Positions 1 to 7,773 of a stretch of DNA of 30,182 bases are shown here, piece after piece (positions within the stretch are counted from its first letter, which is position 1; the number at the start of each line of letters is the position of its first letter). The notes beneath the pieces are model-generated. The model saw only the letters and a list, made by a program, of their open reading frames with translations, was not told the DNA's origin and made no database searches. The DNA comes from Vallitalea maricola (GTDB taxonomy: Bacteria; Bacillota; Clostridia; Lachnospirales; Vallitaleaceae). The stretch spans positions 1 to 30,182 of the forward strand of contig NZ_BTPU01000033.1 in the NCBI RefSeq assembly GCF_036985595.1, in the 5' to 3' direction. The position numbers and the translations under genes were made by a program.

Positions 1-806
1 CCCTTATAATGTTTTCTAAATGCACCTGGTGTAATTTTTTCTATTCTTTTAAACCACTTACCATAATAACTTGCATCTTCAAAACCTACTTGTTTACCTA
101 TTTTACTGATATTAAAGCTAGTATTTAGCATTAATTCTTTGCTCTTTTGTATCCTGACCTCATTAATATATTCAAATGGTCTTTTTTTAGTGCTTTCAAT
201 AAATAGCCTGCATAGGTACTGAGGTGTCACGTCAATAAGTGCTGCCAAGGTATCTATAGTAAGGGTTTTAAAATAATTTTCATTAATATAGTTAATAACA
301 ACAGCCATTTTTGATAATTGAAAAGGGTAAGATTTATGGATAATGTAATCTGGTAATGACATTATAAAATCATAGCTCATTACAGACAACTGATTATGGT
401 TATTATAAGAATTACCAGTCTCAATACAGTTAATAATTTTTTGTCGTATTATATCTATTTCTTTTATATAATAATAGTTGGATTTATAGAATCCCAAAGT
501 ATTCAGTAGTTGTTTCACAGCAAATCCATCAAAAGTAATCCAATCAGTAAGCCATGTTTCTGATAAAGGACGATAATGATGAGGTTCGTCTTTATATATA
601 ACCATACCCATATCTTTTTCTAAGATAATACTATCATTACCAATTGTTACTTCACCTTTCCCCTCATAACATTGAATCCAATGATATGAAGAAAAACCAT
701 ATCTACGATCAATGCTTTCTTGATAGAATTCACAACCTGCTGATGTTAAGTAAATAGGTAGTTTAGCATCTTTATCCAATATCACTGGAAAGAATGTCTG
801 CTGCAT
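1..806 (-). CDS. AraC-family transcriptional regulator (partial at the window edge)
   Basis: This gene starts with ATG at 806 and runs leftward off the window, so the last few C-terminal residues are missing; 268 codons are visible. The start follows an AGAGGTGA ribosome binding site 7 nt upstream. The N-terminal half looks like a cupin-type sensing domain (GKGEVTIGND, then EPHHYRP). The last 100 residues are a double helix-turn-helix of AraC/XylS type, including LAALIDVTPQYLCRLF and IGKQVGFEDASYYGKWFKR, with the usual P-x-x-FR ending. It is transcribed away from the GH2 gene across a 184-bp gap that holds direct repeats, so it probably activates that gene in response to a sugar. The family assignment is firm; the ligand is unknown. 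Confidence 0.93.
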   Translation of the reverse strand, partial: MQQTFFPVILDKDAKLPIYLTSAGCEFYQESIDRRYGFSSYHWIQCYEGKGEVTIGNDSIILEKDMGMVIYKDEPHHYRPLSETWLTDWITFDGFAVKQLLNTLGFYKSNYYYIKEIDIIRQKIINCIETGNSYNNHNQLSVMSYDFIMSLPDYIIHKSYPFQLSKMAVVINYINENYFKTLTIDTLAALIDVTPQYLCRLFIESTKKRPFEYINEVRIQKSKELMLNTSFNISKIGKQVGFEDASYYGKWFKRIEKITPGAFRKHYK

Positions 807-885
807 AAGATTCACCTCTTCATAATATAATAAAATAGTTTCATATAATTATATATACCATAATATTATTAGATATACAAGGGAA

Positions 886-950
886 TATATCTTTGATATA
901 TTATTAATATAGTTATATCTTTGTATCTTGTAGATATAAGAAAATAATAA
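886..950 (+). promoter_or_regulatory. Putative AraC-type direct repeats and GH2 promoter
   Basis: The 10-bp sequence TATATCTTTG occurs at 886-895 and again at 914-923, 28 bp apart in the same orientation. This resembles tandem half-sites used by AraC proteins. The second copy also pairs with AGATATA at 932-938 as an inverted repeat. It overlaps a weak -35-like TTGTAT at 921-926, which is followed after 18 bp by TAATAA at 945-950. The layout fits activation of the GH2 gene by the divergent regulator. The region is very AT-rich, so chance repeats are possible. Confidence 0.4.
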
Positions 951-990
951 AATGAACTAAAAATATAATATTATGCAAGGAGGAGATAAT

Positions 991-3198
991 ATGCATAAAA
1001 ATCTAACTTTTAATAATGACTGGTTATATACTGAAAGGTTCGAAGAAGAATTCATTGAAAAGAATTATAATGATTCTTCTTTCGAAAATGTAATGTTACC
1101 ACATGCTAATAAGACCATACCATATAATTATTTTGATGAGAGGGATTACCAATTTGTTTCATGCTATAGAAAACATTTCTCCATTGAAGATAAATACAGT
1201 AAAAATGGATTGTTTATTGATTTTGAAGGTGTAATGACTTATGCAAAATGTTTTGTCAACGGAGAATATGTAGGGGAGCATAAAGGTGGATATACTCCTT
1301 TTTCAATAGACATTACAGATAAAGTATTATTTAATGAAGATAACGTATTGACTGTAATGGTAGATTCTACTGAAAGAAATGATATACCTCCTTTTGGACA
1401 TACTATAGATTATCTATGCTATGGGGGAATATATCGAGAAGTTTCTTTAAGAATAGTTGATGATATACATATTAGTCATTCATTCATTCGTACTGAAGAT
1501 GTTTTGAGTGATAATAAGATAGTGGAGACAGATGTTTTTATTAGTAGTAACATATCAGCTAATATAATAGTAGAATTAAAATTGCTGGACGAAGAAAATA
1601 ATGTTTGCGGGACTATAGAAAATAATATGGAAGTTAGTAAAGGTAATACTGTGAAAACAATATCCCTCAATGATTTAACTAATATAAAGTTATGGGATAT
1701 AGATAATCCTAATCTATATAATGTGTTGATCTCATTAAAGAAAGATAATGAAGTCATAGATACACGTGAAGAAAGAATAGGTTTTAGAATAGTAGAGTTT
1801 ACAGAGAATGGATTCTATCTCAATAAAAAACATCTTAATTTAGTTGGGCTTAACCGTCATCAAGCATTTCCTTATGTAGGTTATGCTATGCCAAAAAGAG
1901 CACAAGAAAAAGATGCAGAGATACTAAAAGACTTAGGTCTTAATATTGTTAGAACTTCACACTATCCACAATCAAGACACTTCTTGAATCGTTGTGATGA
2001 GATTGGATTATTGGTTCTTGAAGAAATTCCAGGATGGCAGCATATTGGAGATGAAGTTTGGAAAGAGGTTGCTTGTGAGAATGTAAGAGAGATGATTACA
2101 AGAGATTATAACCATCCTTCCATTATTATATGGGGGGTTAGAATTAATGAATCCAAGGATGACCATGATTTCTATGTGAAAACTAATGAAATAGCCCATA
2201 ATCTAGATACTACGAGGCAAACAGGCGGGATAAGATGTATATCTGATAGTGAACTGTTGGAAGATGTTTATACTATGAATGATTTTGATATACATCAGAG
2301 ACGTCAGCAAAGTATCACTGGTCTAGATTATTTGGTTCCTTATATGGTTACTGAGAAAGTAGGACATATTTATCCTACTAAAAGATTTGATAAAGAAGAA
2401 AGACTTATAAACCATGCTAACAGACATCTTAATGCTCATAATGAAACTTTTCTAGATAGTACTATCAGTGGCTTGATATGCTGGTGTGCATTCGATTATA
2501 ATACCCATTATGATTTTGGTTCAGGTGATAGGATATGTTATCATGGTGTAATGGATATGTTTCGCATACCTAAATTGGCTGCTGCTACATATCGTTCACA
2601 AAAAGATCCAAAAGTAGAGCCAGTACTTGAGCCTGCAACTATTTGGGCAAATGGTGAAAGAGATGAAGGGGGAATATCTCCAATAATTGTATATACTAAT
2701 TGTGAGAAAGTAGAAATGTATATAGAAGATAAATATATTGATTGTTATCTACCTGATAAAGAGAATTATAGGGGGTTAGTTCATCCACCAGTAATAATAG
2801 ATGCTAATGTAAGTACATGGGGTAGTTCTTGGGGTGATGTAAGATTTGTTGGATATGTGGATAATAAGGAAGTAACCCAAAAACAGTTTTGTAAAAATCC
2901 TATTGCTACAGAATTAATAGGTATAGCAGATGATAAAACCTTGAACAGTGGTGATTGGGATACTACTAGGATTGTTTATAAATGTGTTGATCAAAAAGGA
3001 AATATATTACCTTTTATTAACGAATTTATTGAGCTTGATATTGAAGGTCCAGCTAAGATAATAGGACCAGATAAAGTAAGTTTGATAGGTGGATGTATAG
3101 GTATGTGGATTAAGACAACAGGAGAAAAAGGAGAAATTATTATCAAGGCTAAATCTTTGCGTTTTAGTGCAAATGATATCAAAATAATAGTGGAATAG
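991..3198 (+). CDS. Glycoside hydrolase family 2 (beta-galactosidase/beta-glucuronidase type)
   Basis: The product is a 735-residue exo-glycosidase of the GH2 family, probably cytoplasmic because there is no signal peptide. An upstream in-frame ATG at 973 lies before the AAGGAGGAG ribosome binding site, so ATG 991 is chosen. Domains in order are an N-terminal sugar-binding jelly roll (about 1-160), an Ig-like linker domain (about 165-270) and a TIM barrel (about 275-560), followed by a C-terminal beta region. The barrel has the signature GLNRHQAFP and VRTSHYP. The likely acid/base is E387 in IWGVRINES and the likely nucleophile is E455 in MVTEKVGH. It is shorter than LacZ (about 1020 residues) and closer in size to beta-glucuronidase-type or small GH2 enzymes. 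Substrate (galactoside, glucuronide or other) cannot be read from sequence. It stands alone with its AraC regulator and ends at a terminator. Confidence 0.92.
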   Translation: MHKNLTFNNDWLYTERFEEEFIEKNYNDSSFENVMLPHANKTIPYNYFDERDYQFVSCYRKHFSIEDKYSKNGLFIDFEGVMTYAKCFVNGEYVGEHKGGYTPFSIDITDKVLFNEDNVLTVMVDSTERNDIPPFGHTIDYLCYGGIYREVSLRIVDDIHISHSFIRTEDVLSDNKIVETDVFISSNISANIIVELKLLDEENNVCGTIENNMEVSKGNTVKTISLNDLTNIKLWDIDNPNLYNVLISLKKDNEVIDTREERIGFRIVEFTENGFYLNKKHLNLVGLNRHQAFPYVGYAMPKRAQEKDAEILKDLGLNIVRTSHYPQSRHFLNRCDEIGLLVLEEIPGWQHIGDEVWKEVACENVREMITRDYNHPSIIIWGVRINESKDDHDFYVKTNEIAHNLDTTRQTGGIRCISDSELLEDVYTMNDFDIHQRRQQSITGLDYLVPYMVTEKVGHIYPTKRFDKEERLINHANRHLNAHNETFLDSTISGLICWCAFDYNTHYDFGSGDRICYHGVMDMFRIPKLAAATYRSQKDPKVEPVLEPATIWANGERDEGGISPIIVYTNCEKVEMYIEDKYIDCYLPDKENYRGLVHPPVIIDANVSTWGSSWGDVRFVGYVDNKEVTQKQFCKNPIATELIGIADDKTLNSGDWDTTRIVYKCVDQKGNILPFINEFIELDIEGPAKIIGPDKVSLIGGCIGMWIKTTGEKGEIIIKAKSLRFSANDIKIIVE

Positions 3199-3223
3199 AG
3201 AATATATAATATTTTTTGTAAAA

Positions 3224-3272
3224 GATAAACCTACTTTAGCGAATAAAAAAACTAATCTAGGTTTATTTTTTT
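3224..3272 (+). terminator. Rho-independent terminator of the GH2 gene
   Basis: ATAAACCTA at 3225-3233 pairs with TAGGTTTAT at 3258-3266, with a further TTAG/CTAA inner stem, and is followed by a T-run. It lies just after the GH2 stop codon. Confidence 0.8.
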
Positions 3273-3322
3273 ATGGTTTTTTAAAATATTACAAAAAAAT
3301 TACAAATAAATGTTACAAAAGT

Positions 3323-3351
3323 TTGACGTACAGAATAATAAATGTTATAAT
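3323..3351 (+). promoter_or_regulatory. Sigma-A promoter for the M23 peptidase
   Basis: TTGACG at 3323-3328, a 17-bp spacer and TATAAT at 3346-3351 form a near-perfect housekeeping promoter. Transcription would begin near 3358. Confidence 0.85.
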
Positions 3352-3448
3352 TACGTAATATATGAACAGAGACTCATACGAATGTTGAACTGGAAAAAAT
3401 ATCGTAAAAATATGACGTTTTTGTAGAGAATAGTAAAGAGGGTGTTGA

Positions 3449-3499
3449 ATGGGAACAGAGAAGATGATAAAACAAACAATAGTAAAAGATAATATTTAA
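3449..3499 (+). CDS. Possible 16-residue leader peptide
   Basis: ATG 3449 follows GAGGG at 3438-3442 with a 6-nt spacer and opens a 16-codon frame (MGTEKMIKQTIVKDNI) ending in TAA. It lies inside the transcribed leader of the M23 peptidase. It could be a translated upstream ORF or chance; there is no recognisable amino-acid run that would suggest attenuation. Confidence 0.25.
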   Translation: MGTEKMIKQTIVKDNI

Positions 3500-3575
3500 T
3501 AATTAAAGATAATAATGAAATAATTATAATAAATTAGAAATTGATTCAAACGAATTTACATACGGAGGATAAAAC

Positions 3576-4937
3576 ATGAGCCCCATAAATATGAAAACTG
3601 TTGGAAAAAATACGATTGTATTAATTGTTATGTTTTTTTCATTGATATTTGCTACAGTGTTCATACAAGCAAATATGAATGATCAATCTCAAATGGTTTA
3701 TAAAGTTACTTATAAAAATAGTGAAATAGGATTTGTTAAAGATACAGAAAATTTAGGTCAGATAATGAAAGATGTAACAATTCGTTTACAAAATGAATTA
3801 GGAACAGTAATCTTAGTAGATGATTTAGTTAGTACTTTTCCAGTTAAGAAACTAAAACAAGTTCTTATGACAGATGAAGAGTTAGCAAATGGGTTATTTA
3901 CTACATTATTATATAACAAGAATGATTTTTTTGTAAAAGCAAATGTATTATCAATTGATGAACAAACCAAGATTGTTGTAAAAGATGAACAAACAGCTGA
4001 ATCTGTTTTGGAAGATGTTAAAAGTGGTTATATATCACAAGACCATCAAGGAAGTGTTGAAGATGTAGCATTTGTAGAATCAGTACAGGAAGATACACTT
4101 TATGTTAGCCAAGAAAGTATTGTTCAAAAAGATGAAGCAGTTAGTAAACTAAAATCAAGTAAAGAAGAAAAAGTTACATATACAATAAAATCTGGAGATA
4201 CATTATCAGAGATAGCAAATGGTAATGGAATGGGATTATCAGAATTATTGAAGATAAACCCACAGTTCAAACAAGATAGTGTAATCCAAATTGGACAAGA
4301 AGTTAACTTAATGGTACCAAAACCATTATTATCAGTAAAAGTAAAAGAGCAACTTACATATGAAGAAAGTATAGCATGTCCTGTTGAATATCAAAAAGAC
4401 AGTAGCAAATATAAGACATACAAGAAAACAATTCAACAAGGAGAGCCAGGAATAAAACAATTAACAACCAATGTTACTTGCATTAATGGTTTAGAATCAG
4501 AAAGAGAAATTGTTTCTGAGAAAGTTATAAAAGAACCAACTAAAACAATTATTGTTGTTGGAACAAGAACTCTACCAACTTTTTCAAGACCAGTTTACGG
4601 TAGAATTACATCTCCCTTTGGGAGAAGATGGGGATCATTCCACACAGGAATTGATATAGGTGTTCCTAGAGGAACTAAAGTAAAAGCTTCAGAATCAGGA
4701 ACAGTAATTTTTTCTGGATGGAGTGGAGGATATGGCTATTTAATTAAGATAGACCATGGAGAAGGATATGTAACTTATTATGCACATAATAGTAAGTTGT
4801 ATGTTAAAAAAGGACAAAAGGTTACAAAAGGTCAATCTATCGCTGCTTCAGGTAGTACAGGAAATAGTACAGGACCACACGTACACTTTGAAGTTCGTAA
4901 AAATGGAGTTCCACAGAATCCTTCAAATTATTTATAG
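3576..4937 (+). CDS. Cell-wall endopeptidase: LysM, G5 and M23 domains
   Basis: The product is a 453-residue peptidoglycan hydrolase held outside the membrane by one N-terminal transmembrane segment (about 12-32). After an unassigned extracellular region come a LysM domain (about 201-248, YTIKSGDTLSEIA), a G5 domain (about 252-328) and a C-terminal M23 zinc metallopeptidase (about 335-453). Metal ligands of the M23 fold are present: H356 and D360 in HTGID, and H435 and H437 in GPHVHFEV. The family cleaves peptide cross-links in peptidoglycan. This architecture is common in clostridia. The start follows an ACGGAGGAT ribosome binding site. The gene is monocistronic, with a consensus promoter more than 200 bp upstream and a terminator downstream. 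The function is firm at family level; the specific bond cut is not known. Confidence 0.93.
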   Translation: MSPINMKTVGKNTIVLIVMFFSLIFATVFIQANMNDQSQMVYKVTYKNSEIGFVKDTENLGQIMKDVTIRLQNELGTVILVDDLVSTFPVKKLKQVLMTDEELANGLFTTLLYNKNDFFVKANVLSIDEQTKIVVKDEQTAESVLEDVKSGYISQDHQGSVEDVAFVESVQEDTLYVSQESIVQKDEAVSKLKSSKEEKVTYTIKSGDTLSEIANGNGMGLSELLKINPQFKQDSVIQIGQEVNLMVPKPLLSVKVKEQLTYEESIACPVEYQKDSSKYKTYKKTIQQGEPGIKQLTTNVTCINGLESEREIVSEKVIKEPTKTIIVVGTRTLPTFSRPVYGRITSPFGRRWGSFHTGIDIGVPRGTKVKASESGTVIFSGWSGGYGYLIKIDHGEGYVTYYAHNSKLYVKKGQKVTKGQSIAASGSTGNSTGPHVHFEVRKNGVPQNPSNYL

Positions 4938-4977
4938 TTAAGTGGATTATACATATAATAAAATAAAGAGATATAAT

Positions 4978-5011
4978 AAACCGAGTAAAGTTAGTATTTT
5001 ACTCGGTTTTT
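4978..5011 (+). terminator. Terminator of the M23 peptidase gene
   Basis: AAACCGAGTAAA at 4978-4989 pairs perfectly with TTTACTCGGTTT at 4998-5009 across an 8-nt loop and is followed by further T residues. It is a strong intrinsic terminator. Confidence 0.9.
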
Positions 5012-5056
5012 AATATTATATGGTAATTAACATTATAAGTGTTTTGAATACATAAC

Positions 5057-5090
5057 AAAACACATGATTATTGAAGAAATCATGTGTTTA
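5057..5090 (-). terminator. Terminator of the lrgAB transcript
   Basis: On the minus strand AAACACATGATT pairs with AATCATGTGTTT around a short loop and ends in a T-run. It lies directly downstream of lrgB, which converges on the peptidase gene. Confidence 0.75.
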
Positions 5091-5099
5091 CTATAAGTA

Positions 5100-5804
5100 T
5101 TACATAAATAATTCTAGTATCTTAACAAATAGTGAGCTGAATAGAACTGTAATTATTCCTGCTAATCCTATAGATAATCCGCTCATTGCACCTTGTATTT
5201 CGCCCATTTCCATAGCTTTTGAAGTCCCAACTGCATGGGAAGATGTACCGATAGCAATACCGATTGCTACTTCATCATTTATTTTGAAAAATTTCATCAC
5301 AACTGGGGCAATTATCGCACCTATAATTCCTGTTAAAACAATTGCAACTACTGTTATTGCTGGAATTCCACCAATAGTATTGGATACTTCTATACCAATA
5401 GGAGTGGTTATAGATTTTGGAATAAGTGTATAAAACAATTGATCTTCATAAGCAAATACTTTGCATAACACAAATACACTGGTTATGGTTGTCAATACAC
5501 CCACAATAATCCCAATTAGAATGGGTTTTGTATTCTCTTTAAACAAATGGAATTGTTTATACAAAGGAACAGCCAAAATCACTGTTGCAGGTCCTAATAA
5601 ATATGATATCATATCTCCACCTTTTTCATATGATTCTAAAGGTATACCAAATATCAATAGTACACCAATAATCAAACCAATACTAATTAAAAGTGGATGC
5701 ATAAGAGCTAATTTGGTCTTTTTATTTATGTATAAACCAATTTCAAACATAACAATTGAAATGAATATACCAAAGCTAGGATTATTAAAAAAATCTTCCA
5801 TCAT
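5100..5804 (-). CDS. lrgB: LrgB/CidB-family membrane protein
   Basis: The product is a 234-residue polytopic membrane protein of the LrgB/CidB (YohK) family. The start at 5804 forms an ATGA overlap with the lrgA stop codon, so the two are translationally coupled; an open frame further upstream lies inside lrgA and is rejected. Family landmarks are GPATVILAVPLYKQ near the middle and SITTPIGIEVS, then IGTSSHAVGTSKAMEMGE near the C terminus. LrgAB was first described in control of murein hydrolase activity and lysis. The Bacillus pair PftAB is known as a pyruvate facilitator. A PdhR-like operator ahead of lrgA supports the metabolite transport role here, but this is inference. Confidence 0.92.
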   Translation of the reverse strand: MMEDFFNNPSFGIFISIVMFEIGLYINKKTKLALMHPLLISIGLIIGVLLIFGIPLESYEKGGDMISYLLGPATVILAVPLYKQFHLFKENTKPILIGIIVGVLTTITSVFVLCKVFAYEDQLFYTLIPKSITTPIGIEVSNTIGGIPAITVVAIVLTGIIGAIIAPVVMKFFKINDEVAIGIAIGTSSHAVGTSKAMEMGEIQGAMSGLSIGLAGIITVLFSSLFVKILELFM

Positions 5805-6151
5805 TTTCTGCCTCTTTTCATGACTTTTTGAACAGTTAAACCAGTGACACTCATTACTATGATAGTAGTAAGGATTACAATGAATAAAAAGCTTATCCAT
5901 ATATTACTTAATGTATCAAGTGATGATATTAACGCTACACCAGGTGGAATAAAGAAAAATGCTAAATGACTTAGTAGAAAATCACTTACCTCTTTAATTG
6001 TTTCAACCTTGATAATATTAAGACTTAGTAATACAAATAAAATCAGCATACCTAGAATATTACCGGGAACAGGTATATGACAAAGCTTATTAAGTATCTC
6101 ACCAATTAAAAAAATTCCTATTATAATGCCAAATTGTCTAAGTAACTTCAT
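5801..6151 (-). CDS. lrgA: LrgA/CidA-family membrane protein
   Basis: The product is a 116-residue holin-like membrane protein with four predicted transmembrane segments. It has the family signature HIPVPGNILGMLILF near residue 25 and FFIPPGVALIS near residue 66. It starts with ATG 6151 after AGAAGGAAG and overlaps lrgB by 4 bp. The two proteins normally act together as a two-subunit channel or facilitator. An FCD-type regulator lies immediately upstream on the same strand, and its likely operator overlaps the promoter. Confidence 0.92.
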   Translation of the reverse strand: MKLLRQFGIIIGIFLIGEILNKLCHIPVPGNILGMLILFVLLSLNIIKVETIKEVSDFLLSHLAFFFIPPGVALISSLDTLSNIWISFLFIVILTTIIVMSVTGLTVQKVMKRGRK

Positions 6152-6172
6152 AGTCTTCCTTCTTTCAGTATT

Positions 6173-6203
6173 TATATAATGGTGGTATAATGGTCATACC
6201 AAT
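6173..6203 (-). promoter_or_regulatory. lrgAB promoter with PdhR/FadR-type operator
   Basis: AATGGTCATACCAAT at 6189-6203 fits the ATTGGT-N3-ACCAAT pattern of PdhR-like FCD regulators at 11 of 12 defined positions. A wider TGGTAT/ATACCA repeat spans 6183-6201. On the minus strand a -35-like TTGGTA (6202-6197) lies inside the operator and is followed after 18 bp by TATATA (6178-6173). Binding would therefore block the lrgA promoter. The promoter itself is weak by consensus. Confidence 0.65.
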
Positions 6204-6214
6204 ATTAAAAAATA

Positions 6215-6230
6215 TAATATCACGATATTA
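6215..6230 (-). repeat. 16-bp palindrome, possible weak terminator of the GntR gene
   Basis: TAATATC-AC-GATATTA is a perfect inverted repeat just downstream of the regulator stop codon. On the minus strand it is followed by TATTTTTT, so it may act as a weak AU-rich terminator separating the regulator from lrgA. A second operator is the alternative. Confidence 0.4.
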
Positions 6231-6238
6231 CATATTAA

Positions 6239-6943
6239 TCAAGAGCTCTTAGGTGTTTTATTTACAAATGCCAAATGTTCTCTCATAGCATTTTGAGCTT
6301 CTTCGGGATTATGAGATTTAATTGAATTATATATATTCTCATGTTGCTTAACAAGTAAATCTTTTTGTTCTGGATTTTTCAATATCATTTCTCTTGCATC
6401 AATTATAGATGCTTCCATTAAGTATTGTACAGAAAGCAATATATTTATAATTAAACTATTGTCTGCTATTTCTGATATCTTATAGTGAAACTCTTTATCA
6501 ATTTTGGCACATAGATCCTCATTATCAGTTGTGCTAAGTTTAGTAATTAATATTTGTAATTCTTGAATATCTTTTTCTGTAGCTTTCTTAGCAGCTAAAA
6601 AAGCGGTTTCTAATTCTAATAATCTTCTAAGTTCAAGTATTTCTTTTGTATTACCTTTACTTAACATAAATTTAACTGATAATGGTTCAAGAAGAGTAAT
6701 AGAGGCGTTTGCGCTAATAAAATTACCTTCACCTTGTCTACTTTCAACTAAACCAATAACTTCTAAAGCTCTTATGGCTTCTCTTACTGAAGTTCTACTA
6801 ACACCTAACAGTTCAGTTAATTCTCTTTCAGCAGGTAGACGATCACCTTCTTTTAGCGTACCATCTAAAATCATCTTTTGGATCTGTTCAATAACATATT
6901 CATATATCTTCTTATTTTTTACTGGAGAAAAAATATTAATCAC
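6239..6943 (-). CDS. FadR/GntR-family transcriptional regulator (FCD type)
   Basis: The product is a regulator of about 234 residues. It has an N-terminal winged helix-turn-helix (about 10-75, with GDRLPAERELTELLGVSRTS and VREAIRALE) and an all-helical FCD ligand domain (about 90-225). FCD proteins such as PdhR, LldR and FadR bind organic acids or acyl-CoA. The open frame begins at GTG 6943, but that GTG lies inside an excellent ribosome binding site (AGAGGTGA). The spacing and the usual family N terminus both point to an ATT codon at 6934-6932, which would give MFSPVKNKK. It lies upstream of lrgAB on the same strand, and a matching FCD operator precedes lrgA, so it is the likely lrgAB regulator. 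Pyruvate or lactate is a plausible effector by analogy. Confidence 0.9.
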   Translation of the reverse strand: MINIFSPVKNKKIYEYVIEQIQKMILDGTLKEGDRLPAERELTELLGVSRTSVREAIRALEVIGLVESRQGEGNFISANASITLLEPLSVKFMLSKGNTKEILELRRLLELETAFLAAKKATEKDIQELQILITKLSTTDNEDLCAKIDKEFHYKISEIADNSLIINILLSVQYLMEASIIDAREMILKNPEQKDLLVKQHENIYNSIKSHNPEEAQNAMREHLAFVNKTPKSS

Positions 6944-7125
6944 CTCTAAATATAATATTTATCCTGAATGGATATTAAATAATATTTTATTATATTCAAT
7001 TTAATATGTAAAGTAATTAAAGAAAATATTAAGAATGAATAGAATGTAAAAATATTTAACCTATAAGGAAAACAATCCATAGAAAACATGCTCATAATTT
7101 TATAAAATTATTAAATAGATAGGAT

Positions 7126-7138
7126 TAAGATAATCTTA
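7126..7138. repeat. 13-bp palindrome upstream of the small ORF
   Basis: TAAGATAATCTTA is a perfect odd palindrome about 20 bp before the 7159 ORF. It could be a regulator site; nothing else supports that. Confidence 0.2.
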
Positions 7139-7158
7139 TTAAAAGATATTACAAAAAT

Positions 7159-7416
7159 ATGAGGAGGAAGTTTTTATGCAATAATCAGCAATTATTGATG
7201 CTAACTATACTGAAAGAGATGCTTGCTTTAAATGATAATGTCATTGTTAGTAATGCAAATGATTTTTATGAATTTTTTGTTGAGGAATGTAAATTCGAAA
7301 GTGAAAAAGCAGGTATGTACATAAGATATTATGTAATTCCACAGTACGGAGAAGATTTTATAGAACAGATAAAATTTTTAATAGTTAAAATATATCATAA
7401 TAACTATTTACATTAA
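7159..7416 (+). CDS. Small hypothetical protein with an abnormal start
   Basis: An 85-codon frame not recognised as a known family; it is rich in aromatic and acidic residues and has no signal peptide or membrane segment. The ATG at 7159 is part of the ribosome binding site (GAGGAGG) rather than a start. The ATG properly spaced from that site, at 7174, is in another frame and meets TAA after two codons. Removing one base there would give MNNQQLLMLTILK and join the long frame. So the gene may carry a frameshift, may start at ATG 7198 by re-initiation, or may be decaying. It is followed by the cobalamin riboswitch region. Confidence 0.4.
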   Translation: MRRKFLCNNQQLLMLTILKEMLALNDNVIVSNANDFYEFFVEECKFESEKAGMYIRYYVIPQYGEDFIEQIKFLIVKIYHNNYLH

Positions 7417-7545
7417 TCAAACAAAATGTTACAATGTAGCTGTCGAGAAACAGAAAATACTAATTTGCTTTTTCTTGGACCTAATAGTATATGTATCGAG
7501 TGTACTACTGTAGGTATTTACAAAAAAATTTAATAAAGGCAGTTT

Positions 7546-7750
7546 GAGAGGAAGGTCACAATAATTAGTTGTGAGTGAATATTATATATTCTTCGGTGAA
7601 AATCCGACACTGTCTCAGCAACCGTAATGCCAACGAAAGGACAATATACCACTGAGAATTTCATTTTACTTGTGAAATAATCGGGAAGGTGTTTTAGTAG
7701 GAAAACCACAGTGTAAGTGGCAAATGGCTAAGTCGGGATATTCTCACTCT
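7546..7750 (+). ncRNA. Cobalamin (B12) riboswitch aptamer
   Basis: The region contains the conserved core GGTGAAAATCC (7604-7614), followed by a stretch matching the CNGTCCCGCCACTGTAA part of the consensus (CTGTCTCAGCAACCGTAA, 7611-7629 area). A B12 box-like AAGTCGGGATATTCTCAC follows at 7730-7747. These are the hallmarks of the cobalamin aptamer. Element borders are approximate because outer stems were judged by eye. A weak promoter candidate upstream is TTGCTT (7465-7470), 17 bp, TATATG (7488-7493). The aptamer is followed by a terminator/antiterminator pair, so it likely turns off transcription of the genes from 7906 onward when cobalamin is plentiful. Confidence 0.9.
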
Positions 7751-7773
7751 GTTTGTTAAAATGTAATGCAAAT

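Larger units (their letters stand above)
3199..3575. other. 377-bp intergenic region and long 5' leader of the M23 peptidase
   Basis: The gap holds the GH2 terminator, a consensus promoter at 3323-3351 and then a leader of more than 200 nt before the peptidase start. No cyclic-di-AMP, cobalamin or other riboswitch consensus was recognised in the leader. It does contain a 16-codon ORF with its own ribosome binding site at 3449-3499. Confidence 0.6.

Noticed and set aside
973..990. Upstream in-frame ATG for the GH2 gene
   Set aside because: The ribosome binding site AAGGAGGAG lies after this ATG and directly before ATG 991.
3352..3575. Cyclic-di-AMP or other known riboswitch in the M23 leader
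   Set aside because: No recognisable consensus core was found despite the suggestive gene context.
5802..5900. Longer N terminus for lrgB beginning at 5900
   Set aside because: It would lie inside lrgA in another frame, is not membrane-protein-like, and the ATGA overlap gives a natural start at 5804.
6241..6250. AAGAGCTCTT palindrome as an operator
   Set aside because: It is short, lies inside the regulator's 3' coding end, and has no second copy near a promoter.
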